Shown here: positions 8,288 to 17,714 of the stretch, piece by piece
How the letters are laid out: each line of letters begins with the position of its first letter
Position numbering within the stretch: position 1 is the stretch's first letter
Origin: an uncultured Nocardioides sp.
GTDB lineage: Bacteria; Actinomycetota; Actinomycetes; Propionibacteriales; Nocardioidaceae
Assembly: GCF_947488025.1 (NCBI RefSeq)
Contig: NZ_CANKYS010000005.1
Span: 62,001 to 126,000, forward strand
Direction: 5' to 3'
DNA: 64,000 nucleotides
The notes under the pieces: model-generated
Told to the model about the DNA's origin: nothing
Database searches by the model: none
Seen by the model: only the letters and a program-made list of their open reading frames with translations
Position numbers and translations under genes: made by a program

Positions 8288-9028
8288 TCAGGCCCAGCGG
8301 GAGGTGCGCGCCAGCACGGCGGCGACGGCGACGACACCGGCGGTGGACGTGCGGAGCACCTCGGCGCCGAGGCGTACGGCGTGGGCGCCGGCGTCGGTCA
8401 GCGCGGCGAGCTCGTCAGGGCTGATCCCGCCCTCGGGACCCACCACGAGGACGATCCGCCCGGCCTCCGGGACCTCCAGCGCCCCCAGCGGCAGCGTGGC
8501 GTCCTCGTGCAGGACGAGCGCGAGGTCGGCCTCCGCGACGACCGCCGCGAGGTCGGCGGTCGACGCCAGCGGGGTGACGGTCGGCAGCCACGAGCGTCGC
8601 GACTGCTTGGCCGCCTCGCGGGCGGTGGCCTGCCACTTCGCGTGCGACTTCGCTGCGCGCTCGCCCTTCCACACCGCCACCGAGCGCGAGGCCGCCCACG
8701 GCACGATGTGGTCGACGCCGACCTCGGTGAGCACCTCGACCGCGAGCTCGCCGCGATCGCCCTTGGGCAGGGCCTGCACCACCGTGATCGCCGGCTCGGG
8801 CCTGGGGTCCTGCGCGACGGATGCGACGGTCACGGAGAAGACCCGCTTGCCGGTCGAGGTCACCGACCCCGTGACCGAGGTGCCCCGGCCGTCGGTCAGC
8901 ACGACCTGCTCACCCTCGCGGAGGCGTCGTACGGCGACGGCGTGGTGCGCCTCGTCACCCGTCACCTCGACGACGGACCCGGGCGCTGCTCCGGCCAGGG
9001 ACTCGACGAGGTGGACCGGGAGCGACAC
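8288..9028 (-). CDS. rsmE: 16S rRNA (uracil-1498-N3)-methyltransferase RsmE
   Basis: A 246-residue SPOUT-class methyltransferase. An N-terminal PUA-like domain (GDEAHHAVAVRRLREGE near residues 23-39) is followed by the knotted SAM-binding domain with VVGPEGG and LGAEVLRTSTA near the C terminus. It methylates U1498 of 16S rRNA. The start is GTG 9028 (VSLPVHLVE). The frame stays open far upstream through dnaJ, but that part is out-of-frame translation of dnaJ. It follows the dnaJ stop by five bases, in the usual hrcA-dnaJ-rsmE order. Confidence 0.95.
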   Translation of the reverse strand: MSLPVHLVESLAGAAPGSVVEVTGDEAHHAVAVRRLREGEQVVLTDGRGTSVTGSVTSTGKRVFSVTVASVAQDPRPEPAITVVQALPKGDRGELAVEVLTEVGVDHIVPWAASRSVAVWKGERAAKSHAKWQATAREAAKQSRRSWLPTVTPLASTADLAAVVAEADLALVLHEDATLPLGALEVPEAGRIVLVVGPEGGISPDELAALTDAGAHAVRLGAEVLRTSTAGVVAVAAVLARTSRWA

Positions 9029-9033
9029 CCGGC

Positions 9034-10203
9034 TCAGCCCTGGAAGGCGTCGCGGAGCCGGCCGAACATCGACTTGTGCGGTGCCTCGTTGTTGCCGTCG
9101 GGCTGCTCCTCGCCACGGATCGCCGCGAGCTCGCGCAGCAGCTCCTCCTGCCGCGGGTCGAGGCGGGTGGGCGTCTCGACGGCGATGCTGACGACGAGGT
9201 CGCCGCGACCGCCGCGCAGGCTCGGCACGCCGAAGCCGCGGACCACCTGTTCGCTGCCCGACTGCGTGCCGGGGCGGATGTCGAGGTCGTACGTCGTCAC
9301 GGTCTCCGAGGACTCCTCGGACGAGGCGGGCAGGTCGGCCTCGAGCAGCGGCAGCGTGAGCTGGGTGCCGAGGGCGGCCGCCGACATCGGCAGCGAGATG
9401 GTGGTGTGGAGGTCGTTGCCGTGGCGGGTGAAGGTCGGGTGCGGCTCGACGTGGATCTCGACGTAGAGGTCGCCGGCCGGGCCACCGCCGGGGCCGACCT
9501 CGCCTTGGCCGGTGAGCTGGACGCGGGTGCCGTGGTCGACGCCGGCGGGGATCTTGACGGTCAGGGTCCGACGCGAGCGCACCCGGCCGTCGCCGGAGCA
9601 CTCCCGGCAGGGGTCGGGGATGATCGAGCCGTAGCCGCGGCAGGCGGCGCACGGGCGCAGGGTGCGGATCTCGCCGAGGAACGAGCGCTGCACCACCGCG
9701 ACCTCGCCCTGGCCGTGGCAGGTCTCGCAGGTCACCGGCTTGGTGCCGGGCGCCGTGCCCTGCCCCTCGCACGCCTCGCAGCGCAACGCCGTGTCGACCT
9801 TGAGGTCGCGGGTGACGCCGAAGGCGGCCTCGGCCAGCTCGACGTCGAGCCGGATGAGCGCGTCCTGGCCGCGGCGGGCGCGCGAGCGGGGGCCGCGGGT
9901 CTGCGCACCGCCGGCGGCTCCGCCACCGAAGAACGCGTCCATGATGTCGGTGAAGCTGAAGCCCTGCCCGGCGCCACCGAAGCCCTGGCTGAACGCGTCA
10001 CCGCCGCGGTCGTAGGCGGCGCGCTTGCCGGGGTCGCTCAGCACCTCGTAGGCGCGCGAGACGTCCTTGAACCGCTCCTGGGTCTCCGGGTCGGGGTTGA
10101 CGTCGGGGTGGAGCTGCCGCGCGAGCTTGCGGTAGGCCTTCTTGACGTCGTCTGCGCTGGCGTCGCGGGAGACGCCGAGGATCTCGTAGGGGTCCTGGGT
10201 CAC
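9034..10203 (-). CDS. dnaJ: Chaperone DnaJ (second-type, hrcA-linked)
   Basis: A 389-residue co-chaperone. The order is a J domain with HPD at residues 32-34, a Gly/Phe-rich stretch (about 70-115), four CxxCxGxG zinc repeats ([32 protein letters not shown], about 155-220) and the C-terminal substrate-binding domain. It stimulates DnaK ATPase. The start overlaps the hrcA stop by four bases (10200-10203), so it is coupled to hrcA and falls under the CIRCE operator upstream. Actinobacteria often carry another dnaJ next to dnaK; this is the hrcA-linked copy. Confidence 0.97.
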   Translation of the reverse strand: MTQDPYEILGVSRDASADDVKKAYRKLARQLHPDVNPDPETQERFKDVSRAYEVLSDPGKRAAYDRGGDAFSQGFGGAGQGFSFTDIMDAFFGGGAAGGAQTRGPRSRARRGQDALIRLDVELAEAAFGVTRDLKVDTALRCEACEGQGTAPGTKPVTCETCHGQGEVAVVQRSFLGEIRTLRPCAACRGYGSIIPDPCRECSGDGRVRSRRTLTVKIPAGVDHGTRVQLTGQGEVGPGGGPAGDLYVEIHVEPHPTFTRHGNDLHTTISLPMSAAALGTQLTLPLLEADLPASSEESSETVTTYDLDIRPGTQSGSEQVVRGFGVPSLRGGRGDLVVSIAVETPTRLDPRQEELLRELAAIRGEEQPDGNNEAPHKSMFGRLRDAFQG

Positions 10204-11222
10204 TGGTTTCCTTCATCGAGGATCCGGGAGACGTAGCGCGCGACGGCGCGCACGGCTGCCATGGATCCGGGGTAGTCCATGCGGGTGGGGCCGACGACGC
10301 CGAGGGAGCCGAGGTGGAACTCCTGCGGGCCGTAGCCGGTGGCCACGACGCTCGTGGCCGCGAGCTCGGAGTAGGGGCCTTCGTGGCCGATGCGCACGGT
10401 GAGTGCGTCGGTCCCCGACTCCCCCAGCAGCTTGAGCAGCACGACGTGCTCCTCCAGCGCCTCCAGCAGTGGCCGGACGGCGGTGTCGAAGTCGCCGTAG
10501 CGGGCCAGGTTGGCGGTGCCGCCGACCGCGACCCGCTCGTCGCTGCGGTGGTCGGACATCGCCTCGGTGAGCACGCCCACGATCGCGCGGGCCGAGTCGG
10601 CCTGCTCGGGGCGTACGCCGTCGGGCAGGTCGGCGAGGGCAGCGGCCGCGGCGGCGATCTGCACGCCGGCGCTGGTCTGGTTGACCGCGACGCGCAGCTC
10701 GGCGAGGTCGGTGTCGACCACCGGGGCGTCGAGCTCGACGAGGCGCTGCTCGACCCGGCCGGTGCTGAGGATCAGGATCACCATCACCCGGGTCGGGGTC
10801 AGCGACACCAGCTCGATGTGGCGGACCGTCGAGCGGGAGAGCGTCGGGTACTGGACGATCGCGACCTGCCGGGTCAGCTGGCTGAGCAGGCGGACCGAGC
10901 GCTGCACGACGTCGTCGAGGTCCACGGCGCCGTCGAGCAGCGTCGCGATGGCCCGCCGCTCCGCCACGCTCATCGGCTTGAGCGTGGCGAGCTTGTCGAC
11001 GAAGAGCCGGTAGCCCTTGTCGGTGGGCACGCGTCCGGCACTGGTGTGGGGCTGGTGGATGTAGCCCTCGTCCTCCAGCGCCGCCATGTCGTTGCGGACC
11101 GTCGCCGGGGAGACGCCGAGCCCGTGCCGCTCGACGAGGGCCTTCGAGCCGACCGGCTCCTCGGTCGCGACGTAGTCCTCCACGATCGCGCGCAGCACGT
11201 CGAGCTTGCGGTCGTCGACCAC
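10200..11222 (-). CDS. hrcA: Heat-inducible transcription repressor HrcA
   Basis: A 340-residue repressor. An N-terminal winged helix (about residues 5-75, with [19 protein letters not shown]) is followed by the HrcA effector domain. It binds CIRCE operators and represses chaperone genes until heat titrates its folding chaperone. The start is GTG 11222 ([14 protein letters not shown]), matching family N termini; an upstream in-frame ATG would run through the CIRCE site and is rejected. A CIRCE element lies 28 bases upstream, indicating autoregulation of hrcA-dnaJ-rsmE. Confidence 0.97.
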   Translation of the reverse strand: MVDDRKLDVLRAIVEDYVATEEPVGSKALVERHGLGVSPATVRNDMAALEDEGYIHQPHTSAGRVPTDKGYRLFVDKLATLKPMSVAERRAIATLLDGAVDLDDVVQRSVRLLSQLTRQVAIVQYPTLSRSTVRHIELVSLTPTRVMVILILSTGRVEQRLVELDAPVVDTDLAELRVAVNQTSAGVQIAAAAAALADLPDGVRPEQADSARAIVGVLTEAMSDHRSDERVAVGGTANLARYGDFDTAVRPLLEALEEHVVLLKLLGESGTDALTVRIGHEGPYSELAATSVVATGYGPQEFHLGSLGVVGPTRMDYPGSMAAVRAVARYVSRILDEGNQ

Positions 11223-11249
11223 GTCAGCCCTCCTCTGCACGTCGGTTTC

Positions 11250-11274
11250 TGGCACTCGGATAATCGGAGTGCCA
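11250..11274. promoter_or_regulatory. CIRCE operator (HrcA binding site)
   Basis: Perfect 8-base inverted repeat TGGCACTC-N9-GAGTGCCA. The classic CIRCE is TTAGCACTC-N9-GAGTGCTAA, so arm core and spacer length match exactly. It lies 28 bases upstream of hrcA and 31 bases upstream of the divergent MBL-fold gene, so HrcA could repress both. Confidence 0.92.
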
Positions 11275-11304
11275 ACTCTACTAGGAGTACGTAGGCTCGC
11301 CGAC

Positions 11305-12168
11305 ATGCCCGACACCGCCCCCCGCTTCACCGAGGTCGCACCCCAGGTCTGGGTGGCGCACTACGACTGGATGCACGTCAACATCACCCTGGTCGGCGGG
11401 TCCGACGGCCTGCTCATGATCGACACGCACGGGTCCGCCGCCGAGGCGCGGGTGGTCGCCGACGACGTACGCCGACTGGGCGCGGGTCCGCTGACCGGGC
11501 TGGTCAACACCCACGAGCACTGGGACCACCACTTCGGCAACGCCACCATGGTCGAGCAGTTCGGCGACCTGCCGGTCCACGCGACCGACTGGGCGGCGGA
11601 GCACATGGAGGAGTCCGCCCGTCACACCTTCGCCGGCTACGAGGCGGACACCGAGCACCCGCGGCGCGACGAGGTCCTCGCCACCACGCTCCACCTGCCC
11701 ACCCGCACCTTCTCCTCCGCGGTCCAGCTCGACCTGGGCGACCGGGCCGTCGAGCTGATCCACCCCGGCCGCGGGCACACGGCCGGCGACCTCGTCGTAC
11801 GCGTGCCGGACGCCGACGTGCTCGTGGGCGGCGACCTCGTCGAGGAGTCCGACCCGCCGTCCATCGGCGACGACTCGTGGCCGCTGGAGTGGCCGCTGAC
11901 CCTCGACCTGGTCCTCGGCCTGATGAGCGACACCACGGTGGTCGTGCCCGGGCACGGGAAGGTCGTCGACAAGGAGTTCGTCCAGGACCAGCGTGCCGAG
12001 CTCGGTGTCATCGCCGAGACCATCCGCGACCTCGCCTCGCGCGGCGTACCGCAGTCCGAGGCCCTCGCCTCCGGCGAGTGGCCGTGGGACCCCGAGCTGC
12101 TCGAGAGCGCCGTCCGGCTGGGCTACGAGCACCTGCCCCGCAGCCAGAAGCGGCTGCCCCTGATCTAG
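11305..12168 (+). CDS. MBL-fold metallo-hydrolase
   Basis: A 287-residue metallo-beta-lactamase-fold hydrolase. The zinc motif HEHWDHH lies at residues 70-76 (His70, His72, Asp74, His75), with a further GHTAGD histidine near 160 and a late GHG motif. Substrate unknown; the family includes thioesterases, lactonases and glyoxalase II-like enzymes. The start is ATG 11305 (MPDTAPRF), since upstream codons run through the CIRCE site and the hrcA start. The intergenic region shared with hrcA suggests possible heat-linked expression, which is inference only. Confidence 0.85.
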   Translation: MPDTAPRFTEVAPQVWVAHYDWMHVNITLVGGSDGLLMIDTHGSAAEARVVADDVRRLGAGPLTGLVNTHEHWDHHFGNATMVEQFGDLPVHATDWAAEHMEESARHTFAGYEADTEHPRRDEVLATTLHLPTRTFSSAVQLDLGDRAVELIHPGRGHTAGDLVVRVPDADVLVGGDLVEESDPPSIGDDSWPLEWPLTLDLVLGLMSDTTVVVPGHGKVVDKEFVQDQRAELGVIAETIRDLASRGVPQSEALASGEWPWDPELLESAVRLGYEHLPRSQKRLPLI

Positions 12169-12249
12169 GCGCCTTGCCGGCTTTCCTTCCTGGCTTCCCC
12201 CACCCCCCGGGGGCTGGTCCAGGAGAGGCCGGCCCAGTAGGACTGGGGC

Positions 12250-12570
12250 ATGACCGAGAACAGCGAGTCCCAGACCGACAATCCCGAGTCGACCGACACG
12301 CCGAAGGCGGGCAGCGGCACGAGCCCGGCCGACTCCGACCACTCCGGCGGCACGGCCTCGCCCGACGACGCCACGCTGGGCGGCATCTCCGACGACCAGC
12401 TGCCCGAGGACCTGCAGCCCGGTGAGGACAACCCGCTGGCCGAGCCGCTCGACCCGGACGACGAGGCGACCAAGAGCCGCGAGGAGCTCGAGATGGACGC
12501 CACCCAGGACGAGGACCAGGACGAGGACAGCGGCGACGGCGCCGAGGGCGCCGGCATCACCGGGGGCTGA
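12250..12570 (+). CDS. Small acidic disordered protein
   Basis: A 106-residue, strongly acidic protein rich in Asp, Glu, Ser, Thr and Gly, with no hydrophobic core, transmembrane segment or recognisable fold. The central ISDDQLPEDLQPGEDNPLAE segment looks like the most conserved part. It starts at ATG 12250, 81 bases after the MBL gene, with a C-rich region between. Function unknown. Codon bias is normal for the genome and the composition is clearly proteinaceous, so I think it is a real gene. Confidence 0.65.
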   Translation: MTENSESQTDNPESTDTPKAGSGTSPADSDHSGGTASPDDATLGGISDDQLPEDLQPGEDNPLAEPLDPDDEATKSREELEMDATQDEDQDEDSGDGAEGAGITGG

Positions 12571-12654
12571 CCTGCGGCAGGCCCCGGTCGGTGTGATCCG
12601 CGTCGCACGGCGTGCCACCGCGTCCGCGTGGAGTCGGACGCCTAACGTGGACCG

Positions 12655-13503
12655 GTGACCCGCGATCGCTACGGAACCGACGTCCTCTCCGGCGACTGGC
12701 GTGCGCCGAGGAACGGCCGCGCCACCGAGGTGCCGACCGAGATCGGGATGGTCGTCGAGGAGGTCACCACCGACTGGTGCGGCGAGGTCGTCGCCGTCGA
12801 CCGTGACATCGACACGCTGACGCTGGAGGACCGCCGCGGCAAGCGGCGTACGTTCCCCCTCGGTCCGGGCTTCCTGCTCGAGGGCAGGCCGGTGATCCTC
12901 ACCCGCCCGGTGCGCGCAGCCGCACCCGCGGCTCCCACGCGTACGGCGTCCGGGTCCGTCGCGTTGCCCAACGCGCGCGCCCGCGTGGCCCGCGCCAGCC
13001 GGATCTTCGTCGAGGGCCGGCACGACGCCGAGCTCGTCGAGAAGGTCTGGGGCGACGACCTCCGCATCGAGGGCGTGGTGGTCGAGTACCTCGGCGGCGT
13101 CGACGACCTCGCCGAGCACCTGCGCGACTTCAAGCCCGGCCCGCAGCGCCGGGTCGGCGTCCTGGTCGACCACCTGGTCGCCGGGTCGAAGGAGGCGCGC
13201 ATCGCCCAGGGCATCGCCCGCTCCCCCATCGGCAAGCACGTCCTGGTCGTCGGGCACCCGTTCATCGACATCTGGCAGGCGGTCAAGCCCGACCGGCTGG
13301 GGATCGCCCGCTGGCCCCACGTCCCCAAGGGCATCGACTGGAAGACCGGCACCTGCCAGCAGCTCGGCTGGCCGCACCGCGACCAGGCCGACATCGCCCG
13401 GGCCTGGAAGCACATCCTCGGCCGGGTCACGTCCTTCGCCGACCTCGAGCCCGCCCTCCTCGGCCGGGTCGAGGAGCTGATCGACTTCACCACCGCCCCC
13501 TGA
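12655..13503 (+). CDS. DUF3097 family protein with TOPRIM-like motifs
   Basis: A 282-residue protein of the actinobacterial DUF3097 family. The N terminus (about residues 1-85) is a beta-rich domain. From about 115 a segment IFVEGRHDAELVEKVWG is followed by VGVLVDHLVAGSKE. The glutamate (Glu120), aspartate (Asp124) and later VDHL (Asp172) resemble the E and D motifs of TOPRIM nucleases such as RNase M5. That resemblance is my reading and is not an established function. The start is GTG 12655. It converges on hemW, with 12 bases between the stops. Confidence 0.85.
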   Translation: MTRDRYGTDVLSGDWRAPRNGRATEVPTEIGMVVEEVTTDWCGEVVAVDRDIDTLTLEDRRGKRRTFPLGPGFLLEGRPVILTRPVRAAAPAAPTRTASGSVALPNARARVARASRIFVEGRHDAELVEKVWGDDLRIEGVVVEYLGGVDDLAEHLRDFKPGPQRRVGVLVDHLVAGSKEARIAQGIARSPIGKHVLVVGHPFIDIWQAVKPDRLGIARWPHVPKGIDWKTGTCQQLGWPHRDQADIARAWKHILGRVTSFADLEPALLGRVEELIDFTTAP

Positions 13504-13515
13504 GCGCTGGTCGGG

Positions 13516-14745
13516 TCAGTCCACCAGGTCGCGGACGATCGCGTCGGCGAGCAGCCGACCGCGCTGAGTGAGCACGAGCCGCTCGGTGGCGAGCTCGACG
13601 AGGCCGTCGGCCACGAGGCGGGCGACGTGGGAGCGGCCGGTCGCCTCGAGGGCGGTGACCGGCAGCCCCTCGACCAGGCGGATCTCCAGCAGGATCCGCT
13701 CGACGCGCCGGTCGTGGTAGCCGAGCACCTCGCGGGCCAGCGCCGGTGAGACGCCGCGGGCGAGCCGCTCGGCGTACGCCGCCGGGTGCTTGACGTTCCA
13801 CCAGCGCACGCCGCCGACGTGCGAGTGCGCGCCGGGGCCCACGCCCCACCAGTGCCCGCCGGTCCAGTAGAGCAGGTTGTGACGGCACCAGTGGTCGGGC
13901 GACGTCGCCCAGTTGGACACCTCGTACCAGCTCATCCCGGCGGCGGAGAGCTTCTCGTCGGCGAGGTGGTACTTGTCGGCCAGGTCGTCCTCGTCGGGCA
14001 TCGGCAGCTCGCCGCGCCTGACCTGGCGGCCCATCGCGGTGCCCTCCTCCACGATGAGGGAGTAGGCCGACACATGGTCGGGCCGGCAGGCCAGCGCGAC
14101 GTCGACCGAGGTCTCCCAGTCGGCCAGCGACTCCCCCGGCGTGCCGTAGATCAGGTCGAGGCTGACGTCGTCGAACCCGGCCTGGCGGGCCCACTCCACG
14201 GCCGCCGGCACCCGCATCGGGTCGTGCGTGCGGTCGAGGGTGCGCAGGACGTGGTCGACGGCGGACTGCATGCCGAAGCTGATCCGGTTGAAGCCGGCGG
14301 TGCGCAGCTCCTCGAGGTCCCACGCGGCGACGCTGTCGGGGTTGGCCTCGGTGGTGATCTCGACGTCGTCGACCAGCCCGAACTCGGCCGCGGCGCTGGC
14401 GACGATGGCGCCGAGGTCCGCCGGCTTCAGCAGCGTGGGGGTGCCCCCGCCGAAGAAGATCGTCTCGATGGGGACGTCACGGTGGCCCAGGACCTGGCGC
14501 GCGAAGCGGATCTCGCGGATCGCGGCCTCGGCGTACGACGAGCGGCTCGCGCCGACCTCGTCGCCGAGCTCCTGCGCGGTGTAGGTGTTGAAGTCGCAGT
14601 AGCCGCAGCGCACCGAGCAGAACGGGACGTGCACGTAGAGGCCGAACGGCTTGCTGCCGAACTCCGCCCACGCCTCGTCGGGCAGCAGGCCGTCCTCGGG
14701 GGCGACGTCGCCGTCGGGCTGGGCGGGGGGCACGCGGGTATCCAA
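13516..14745 (-). CDS. hemW: Radical SAM heme chaperone HemW
   Basis: A 409-residue radical SAM protein. The cluster-binding CxxxCxxC is intact (CSVRCGYC, Cys43, Cys47, Cys50), with GGGTPTLL further on and the HemN C-terminal domain. Proteins of this type were annotated as coproporphyrinogen III dehydrogenase but lack key residues for it and are now taken as heme-trafficking chaperones; I follow that view. It lies between DUF3097 and the acyl-CoA ligase, whose terminator hairpin sits just upstream of its start. Confidence 0.93.
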   Translation of the reverse strand: MDTRVPPAQPDGDVAPEDGLLPDEAWAEFGSKPFGLYVHVPFCSVRCGYCDFNTYTAQELGDEVGASRSSYAEAAIREIRFARQVLGHRDVPIETIFFGGGTPTLLKPADLGAIVASAAAEFGLVDDVEITTEANPDSVAAWDLEELRTAGFNRISFGMQSAVDHVLRTLDRTHDPMRVPAAVEWARQAGFDDVSLDLIYGTPGESLADWETSVDVALACRPDHVSAYSLIVEEGTAMGRQVRRGELPMPDEDDLADKYHLADEKLSAAGMSWYEVSNWATSPDHWCRHNLLYWTGGHWWGVGPGAHSHVGGVRWWNVKHPAAYAERLARGVSPALAREVLGYHDRRVERILLEIRLVEGLPVTALEATGRSHVARLVADGLVELATERLVLTQRGRLLADAIVRDLVD

Positions 14746-14764
14746 CCACGTGCCGGACGTGCGA

Positions 14765-14796
14765 ACGGGTGCCAGTGGTCTCCCACCGGCACCCGT
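14765..14796 (-). terminator. Hairpin terminator after acyl-CoA ligase
   Basis: A 14-base inverted repeat with one A-C mismatch and a TCTC loop, 20 bases beyond the stop of the ligase gene. There is no clear T-run, which is common for actinobacterial terminators. Confidence 0.6.
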
Positions 14797-14816
14797 CCCG
14801 AAGCAGCCTCGCTGGG

Positions 14817-16652
14817 CTAGGCGTACATCTGGTCGATGAGCGCCTGGTTGTTCTCCTGAACGACGTTGCGCTTGACCTTCATCGAGGGGGTGAGCTCACC
14901 CGACTCGACGGTGAGGTCGTGGTCGAGGAGCTTCCACTTCTTGATGGTCTCCCAGCGGTTCAGGTGGCTGTTGAGCTCGTCGACGTAGTCGCCGACCATC
15001 TTCTGCACCTCGTCGGACTGCACGATCTCGGTGTAGGACCTGCCGCCCATGCCGTTCTCCTCGGCCCAGCCCGCCATCGCGTCGGGGTCGAGGGTGACCA
15101 GTGCGACGCAGTAGTTGCGCTCGTCGCCGAAGACCATGAACTGGCTGGCGTAGGGGCAGACGGCCTTGAACTTCGACTCGATCGCCGGCGGCGCGATGTA
15201 CTTGCCGCCGGAGGTCTTGAACAGCTCCTTGATGCGGCCGGTGATGACCAGGTGGCCGTCCGCGTCGAGGGCGCCCTTGTCACCGGTGTGCAGCCAGCCG
15301 TCGGAGGTCAGCGTCTTGGCCGTCTCCTCGGGGAGGTTGTGGTAGCCGTCCATCACGCCGGGACCCTTGATCATGATCTCGTCGTTGTCGCCGAGCTTGA
15401 CCTCGCTGCCCGGGAAGACCGGCCCCACGGTGCCGAACTTGTTGCGGTCGGGGTGGTTGACGAAGGAGCCCGCCGAGGTCTCGGTGAGGCCGTAGCCCTC
15501 GAGGATCTTGATGCCGGCCACGCCGAACCACTCGGCGATGTCGCGGTTGAGCGCCGCGGCACCGGAGATGAAGAAGCGGACGTTGCCACCGAAGCGGTCG
15601 CGGATCTTCGAGAAGACCAGCTTGTCGAAGAGGCCGTGCTGGACCTTGAGACCGATCGGCACGGACTGGCCCTCGCGCTTGCGGCGCTCGACCTCGAGGC
15701 CGACGTCGAAGGCCTTCTTGAAGATCTTCTCCTTGGCCCCGCCCTCGGCCGCCTGCATGGTGACGATCCGGCCGTGTGCCTTCTCGAAGATGCGCGGTGC
15801 GGCGCCCATGAAGGTCGGCTTGACCACGCCGAGGTTGTCGACGATCTTCTCGACGCGACCGTCGATCGCCGCGGCGAAGCCACAGGCCATCTGCGTCGAC
15901 ATCAGCACCTTGCCGAAGGAGTGCGCCATCGGCAGCCAGCGGAACTCGAGGTCGCTCTCGGAGAGGATGCCCTGCGCGCGGATGGCCTCGCCCTCGTAGA
16001 CCCACGAGGAGTGCCGCAGCCGCACGCCCTTGGGGCGGCCGGTGGTGCCGGAGGTGTAGATGAGGGTGGCCAGCTGGTCGGGGCGGATCGCCTGCGACGT
16101 CGTACGCACCACGTCGGGCTGCTCGGCGAGCCTCTCGGCGCCCAGCGCGGCGAGGTCCTCCAGCGAGATGATCCAGTCGCCGTCGGTCGCTCCCTCGAAG
16201 GTGATGACCTTGCTCACGTGGGGCAGCTCGGAGCGGTGGGCGGTGAGCTTGGCGACCTGCTCGTCGTCCTCGGCGAAGACGATGCGGCTCTCGGAGTCGC
16301 CCAGGATGTAGACCGTGTCCTCGGCGTTGGTGGTCGGGTAGACGGTGGTGGTCGCACCGGCCGCACACATGATCGCGAGGTCGGCGAGGATCCACTCGTA
16401 GCGCGTGCCCGACGCGATGCCGACGCGCTGCTCGGGCTCGACCCCCAGCGCGATGAGACCCGCGGCGAGCGCCTCGACCTTGTCGCCGGCCTGCTTCCAG
16501 GTGACGGACTCCCACGCCTCGCCACGCGGGAATCGGAAGGCCTCGGCGTCGGGGGTGGCGGTGACGCGGTCGAAGAACTGGACGGCGACGTTGGGTGGCA
16601 TGGTGTCGAGGAAGGTCGTGTCGATGGTGGTCGGCATCTGGTACCTGCTCAT
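14817..16652 (-). CDS. Long-chain fatty acid--CoA ligase (FadD15-like)
   Basis: A 611-residue AMP-forming ligase. The P-loop LIYTSGTTGRPKGV lies at residues 197-210, and GYGLTETSAG and the C-terminal hinge GRIKELFKTSGGKYI are present. It activates long-chain fatty acids to acyl-CoA using ATP at the cytoplasmic membrane. ATG 16652 (MSRYQMPTT) is the best start; ATG 16637 is also possible. The upstream region holds a 14-base palindrome that may be an operator. It probably supplies beta-oxidation with EtfAB and the enoyl-CoA hydratase elsewhere in the window. Confidence 0.93.
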   Translation of the reverse strand: MSRYQMPTTIDTTFLDTMPPNVAVQFFDRVTATPDAEAFRFPRGEAWESVTWKQAGDKVEALAAGLIALGVEPEQRVGIASGTRYEWILADLAIMCAAGATTTVYPTTNAEDTVYILGDSESRIVFAEDDEQVAKLTAHRSELPHVSKVITFEGATDGDWIISLEDLAALGAERLAEQPDVVRTTSQAIRPDQLATLIYTSGTTGRPKGVRLRHSSWVYEGEAIRAQGILSESDLEFRWLPMAHSFGKVLMSTQMACGFAAAIDGRVEKIVDNLGVVKPTFMGAAPRIFEKAHGRIVTMQAAEGGAKEKIFKKAFDVGLEVERRKREGQSVPIGLKVQHGLFDKLVFSKIRDRFGGNVRFFISGAAALNRDIAEWFGVAGIKILEGYGLTETSAGSFVNHPDRNKFGTVGPVFPGSEVKLGDNDEIMIKGPGVMDGYHNLPEETAKTLTSDGWLHTGDKGALDADGHLVITGRIKELFKTSGGKYIAPPAIESKFKAVCPYASQFMVFGDERNYCVALVTLDPDAMAGWAEENGMGGRSYTEIVQSDEVQKMVGDYVDELNSHLNRWETIKKWKLLDHDLTVESGELTPSMKVKRNVVQENNQALIDQMYA

Positions 16653-16692
16653 TCGTCGGGGCGGGGGCTGACTTGGGCTGTAACCTAGATCA

Positions 16693-16706
16693 CTGGGTTT
16701 ACCCAG
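16693..16706. promoter_or_regulatory. Palindrome upstream of acyl-CoA ligase
   Basis: CTGGGTTTACCCAG, a 6-base inverted repeat with a two-base centre, 41 bases upstream of the ligase start in an AT-richer patch next to TAGGTT (minus strand). It has the size of a TetR-type operator. The regulator is unknown. Confidence 0.35.
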
Positions 16707-16758
16707 CGGTAGCAAACACGGCGAATCTTCCGCCAGACGGCCGACTTTGCGACTTTCG

Positions 16759-17691
16759 TCAGTCCTGCACGGCCTTGGTGAGAGCGATGCAGCGCGTGAT
16801 CCAGTCCTGCTCCTCGCCGGTCAGGCGGCGGCCGGCGCGCTGCGCGTCCTGCACCGCCCAGCCCGCGTTGAGCACCATCCGGACCACCACCCAGTCCCGG
16901 GCGCGCGCCTCGTCGAGCCCGGCGGCGTCGACGAGTGCGTGGAAGCGGCGGCGCAACCCGTCGCGCACCGAGCCGACCGCCCCCGGACCGCTGAGCTCCG
17001 CCATCCGGTTCCAGAGCATCGGCGCCGGCTCGTAGTGCGGGTCGCCGGCCATCGGCTTGGGGTCGATGGCCAGCCACTCCCCCGCCTCGTCGGCGAGCAC
17101 GTTGGCGTAGTGGAGGTCGCCGTGCACGACCACGGGCGCCGTCTCGTCGGCCAGCAGGTCGGGCCCGAGCGAGAGGGCCTGCTCGACGTAGCGGCGCGGG
17201 ACCGGGAGGTCGCGGCCCAGCTCGCCGAGCTCGCGCAGCCACTGCTCGACGTACGACGCCACGGTGGCGAGCTGCGGCATCGCTGGGACGTGGAGCCGGC
17301 CGTAGAGCGCCCCGACGGTCTCGCAGGCCTCGACGTCCCAGGCGTCGCCGAGGTCCGGCCCGGGCAGCCAGTCCAGCAGCAGCGCCCGCCTGCGCGGGTC
17401 GGCCCGCTGCAGTCGTACGGCGCCCCTCCCGCCCCAGTGCTGGAGCGCGAGTCCCTCGTGGAGCGACTCGTCGTCGCCGTCGAAGCCGACCTTCAGCGCA
17501 CCGGCCGTGCCGTCGGCGTCGACGACCGGCAGCACCAGCGAGCAGAAGCCGTGCAGGGAGGGCCCGGTCGCGCGCAGCCCCCACTCGTCGAGCAGGTCAG
17601 CGGTCAGCCTCGGCAGCCGGTCGAGCCAGCGTCCCCAGTCGTCGCCGAGCGCCCGCTGGGAGAGCAGCCCCGCAGGGATGGTGACGGGCAT
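16759..17691 (-). CDS. Aminoglycoside/hydroxyurea phosphotransferase-family kinase
   Basis: A 310-residue kinase-fold protein of the APH(6)/hydroxyurea resistance group. The catalytic loop VVHGDLHYANVL (His190, Asp192, Asn197) and the metal-binding Asp210 in IDPKPMAGDPHYE are intact, so it should bind ATP. The natural substrate is unknown. Family members confer streptomycin resistance in some organisms, but the name alone does not prove resistance here. The start ATG 17691 is divergent from the XdhC-domain gene 24 bases away. Confidence 0.85.
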   Translation of the reverse strand: MPVTIPAGLLSQRALGDDWGRWLDRLPRLTADLLDEWGLRATGPSLHGFCSLVLPVVDADGTAGALKVGFDGDDESLHEGLALQHWGGRGAVRLQRADPRRRALLLDWLPGPDLGDAWDVEACETVGALYGRLHVPAMPQLATVASYVEQWLRELGELGRDLPVPRRYVEQALSLGPDLLADETAPVVVHGDLHYANVLADEAGEWLAIDPKPMAGDPHYEPAPMLWNRMAELSGPGAVGSVRDGLRRRFHALVDAAGLDEARARDWVVVRMVLNAGWAVQDAQRAGRRLTGEEQDWITRCIALTKAVQD

Positions 17692-17714
17692 GCCGCGAGC
17701 CTAGGGTGGTCGGC

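Noticed and set aside
12169..12249. C-rich and G-rich run considered as a terminator
   Set aside because: CCCCCGGGGG is present but no extended stem with a sensible loop could be drawn.
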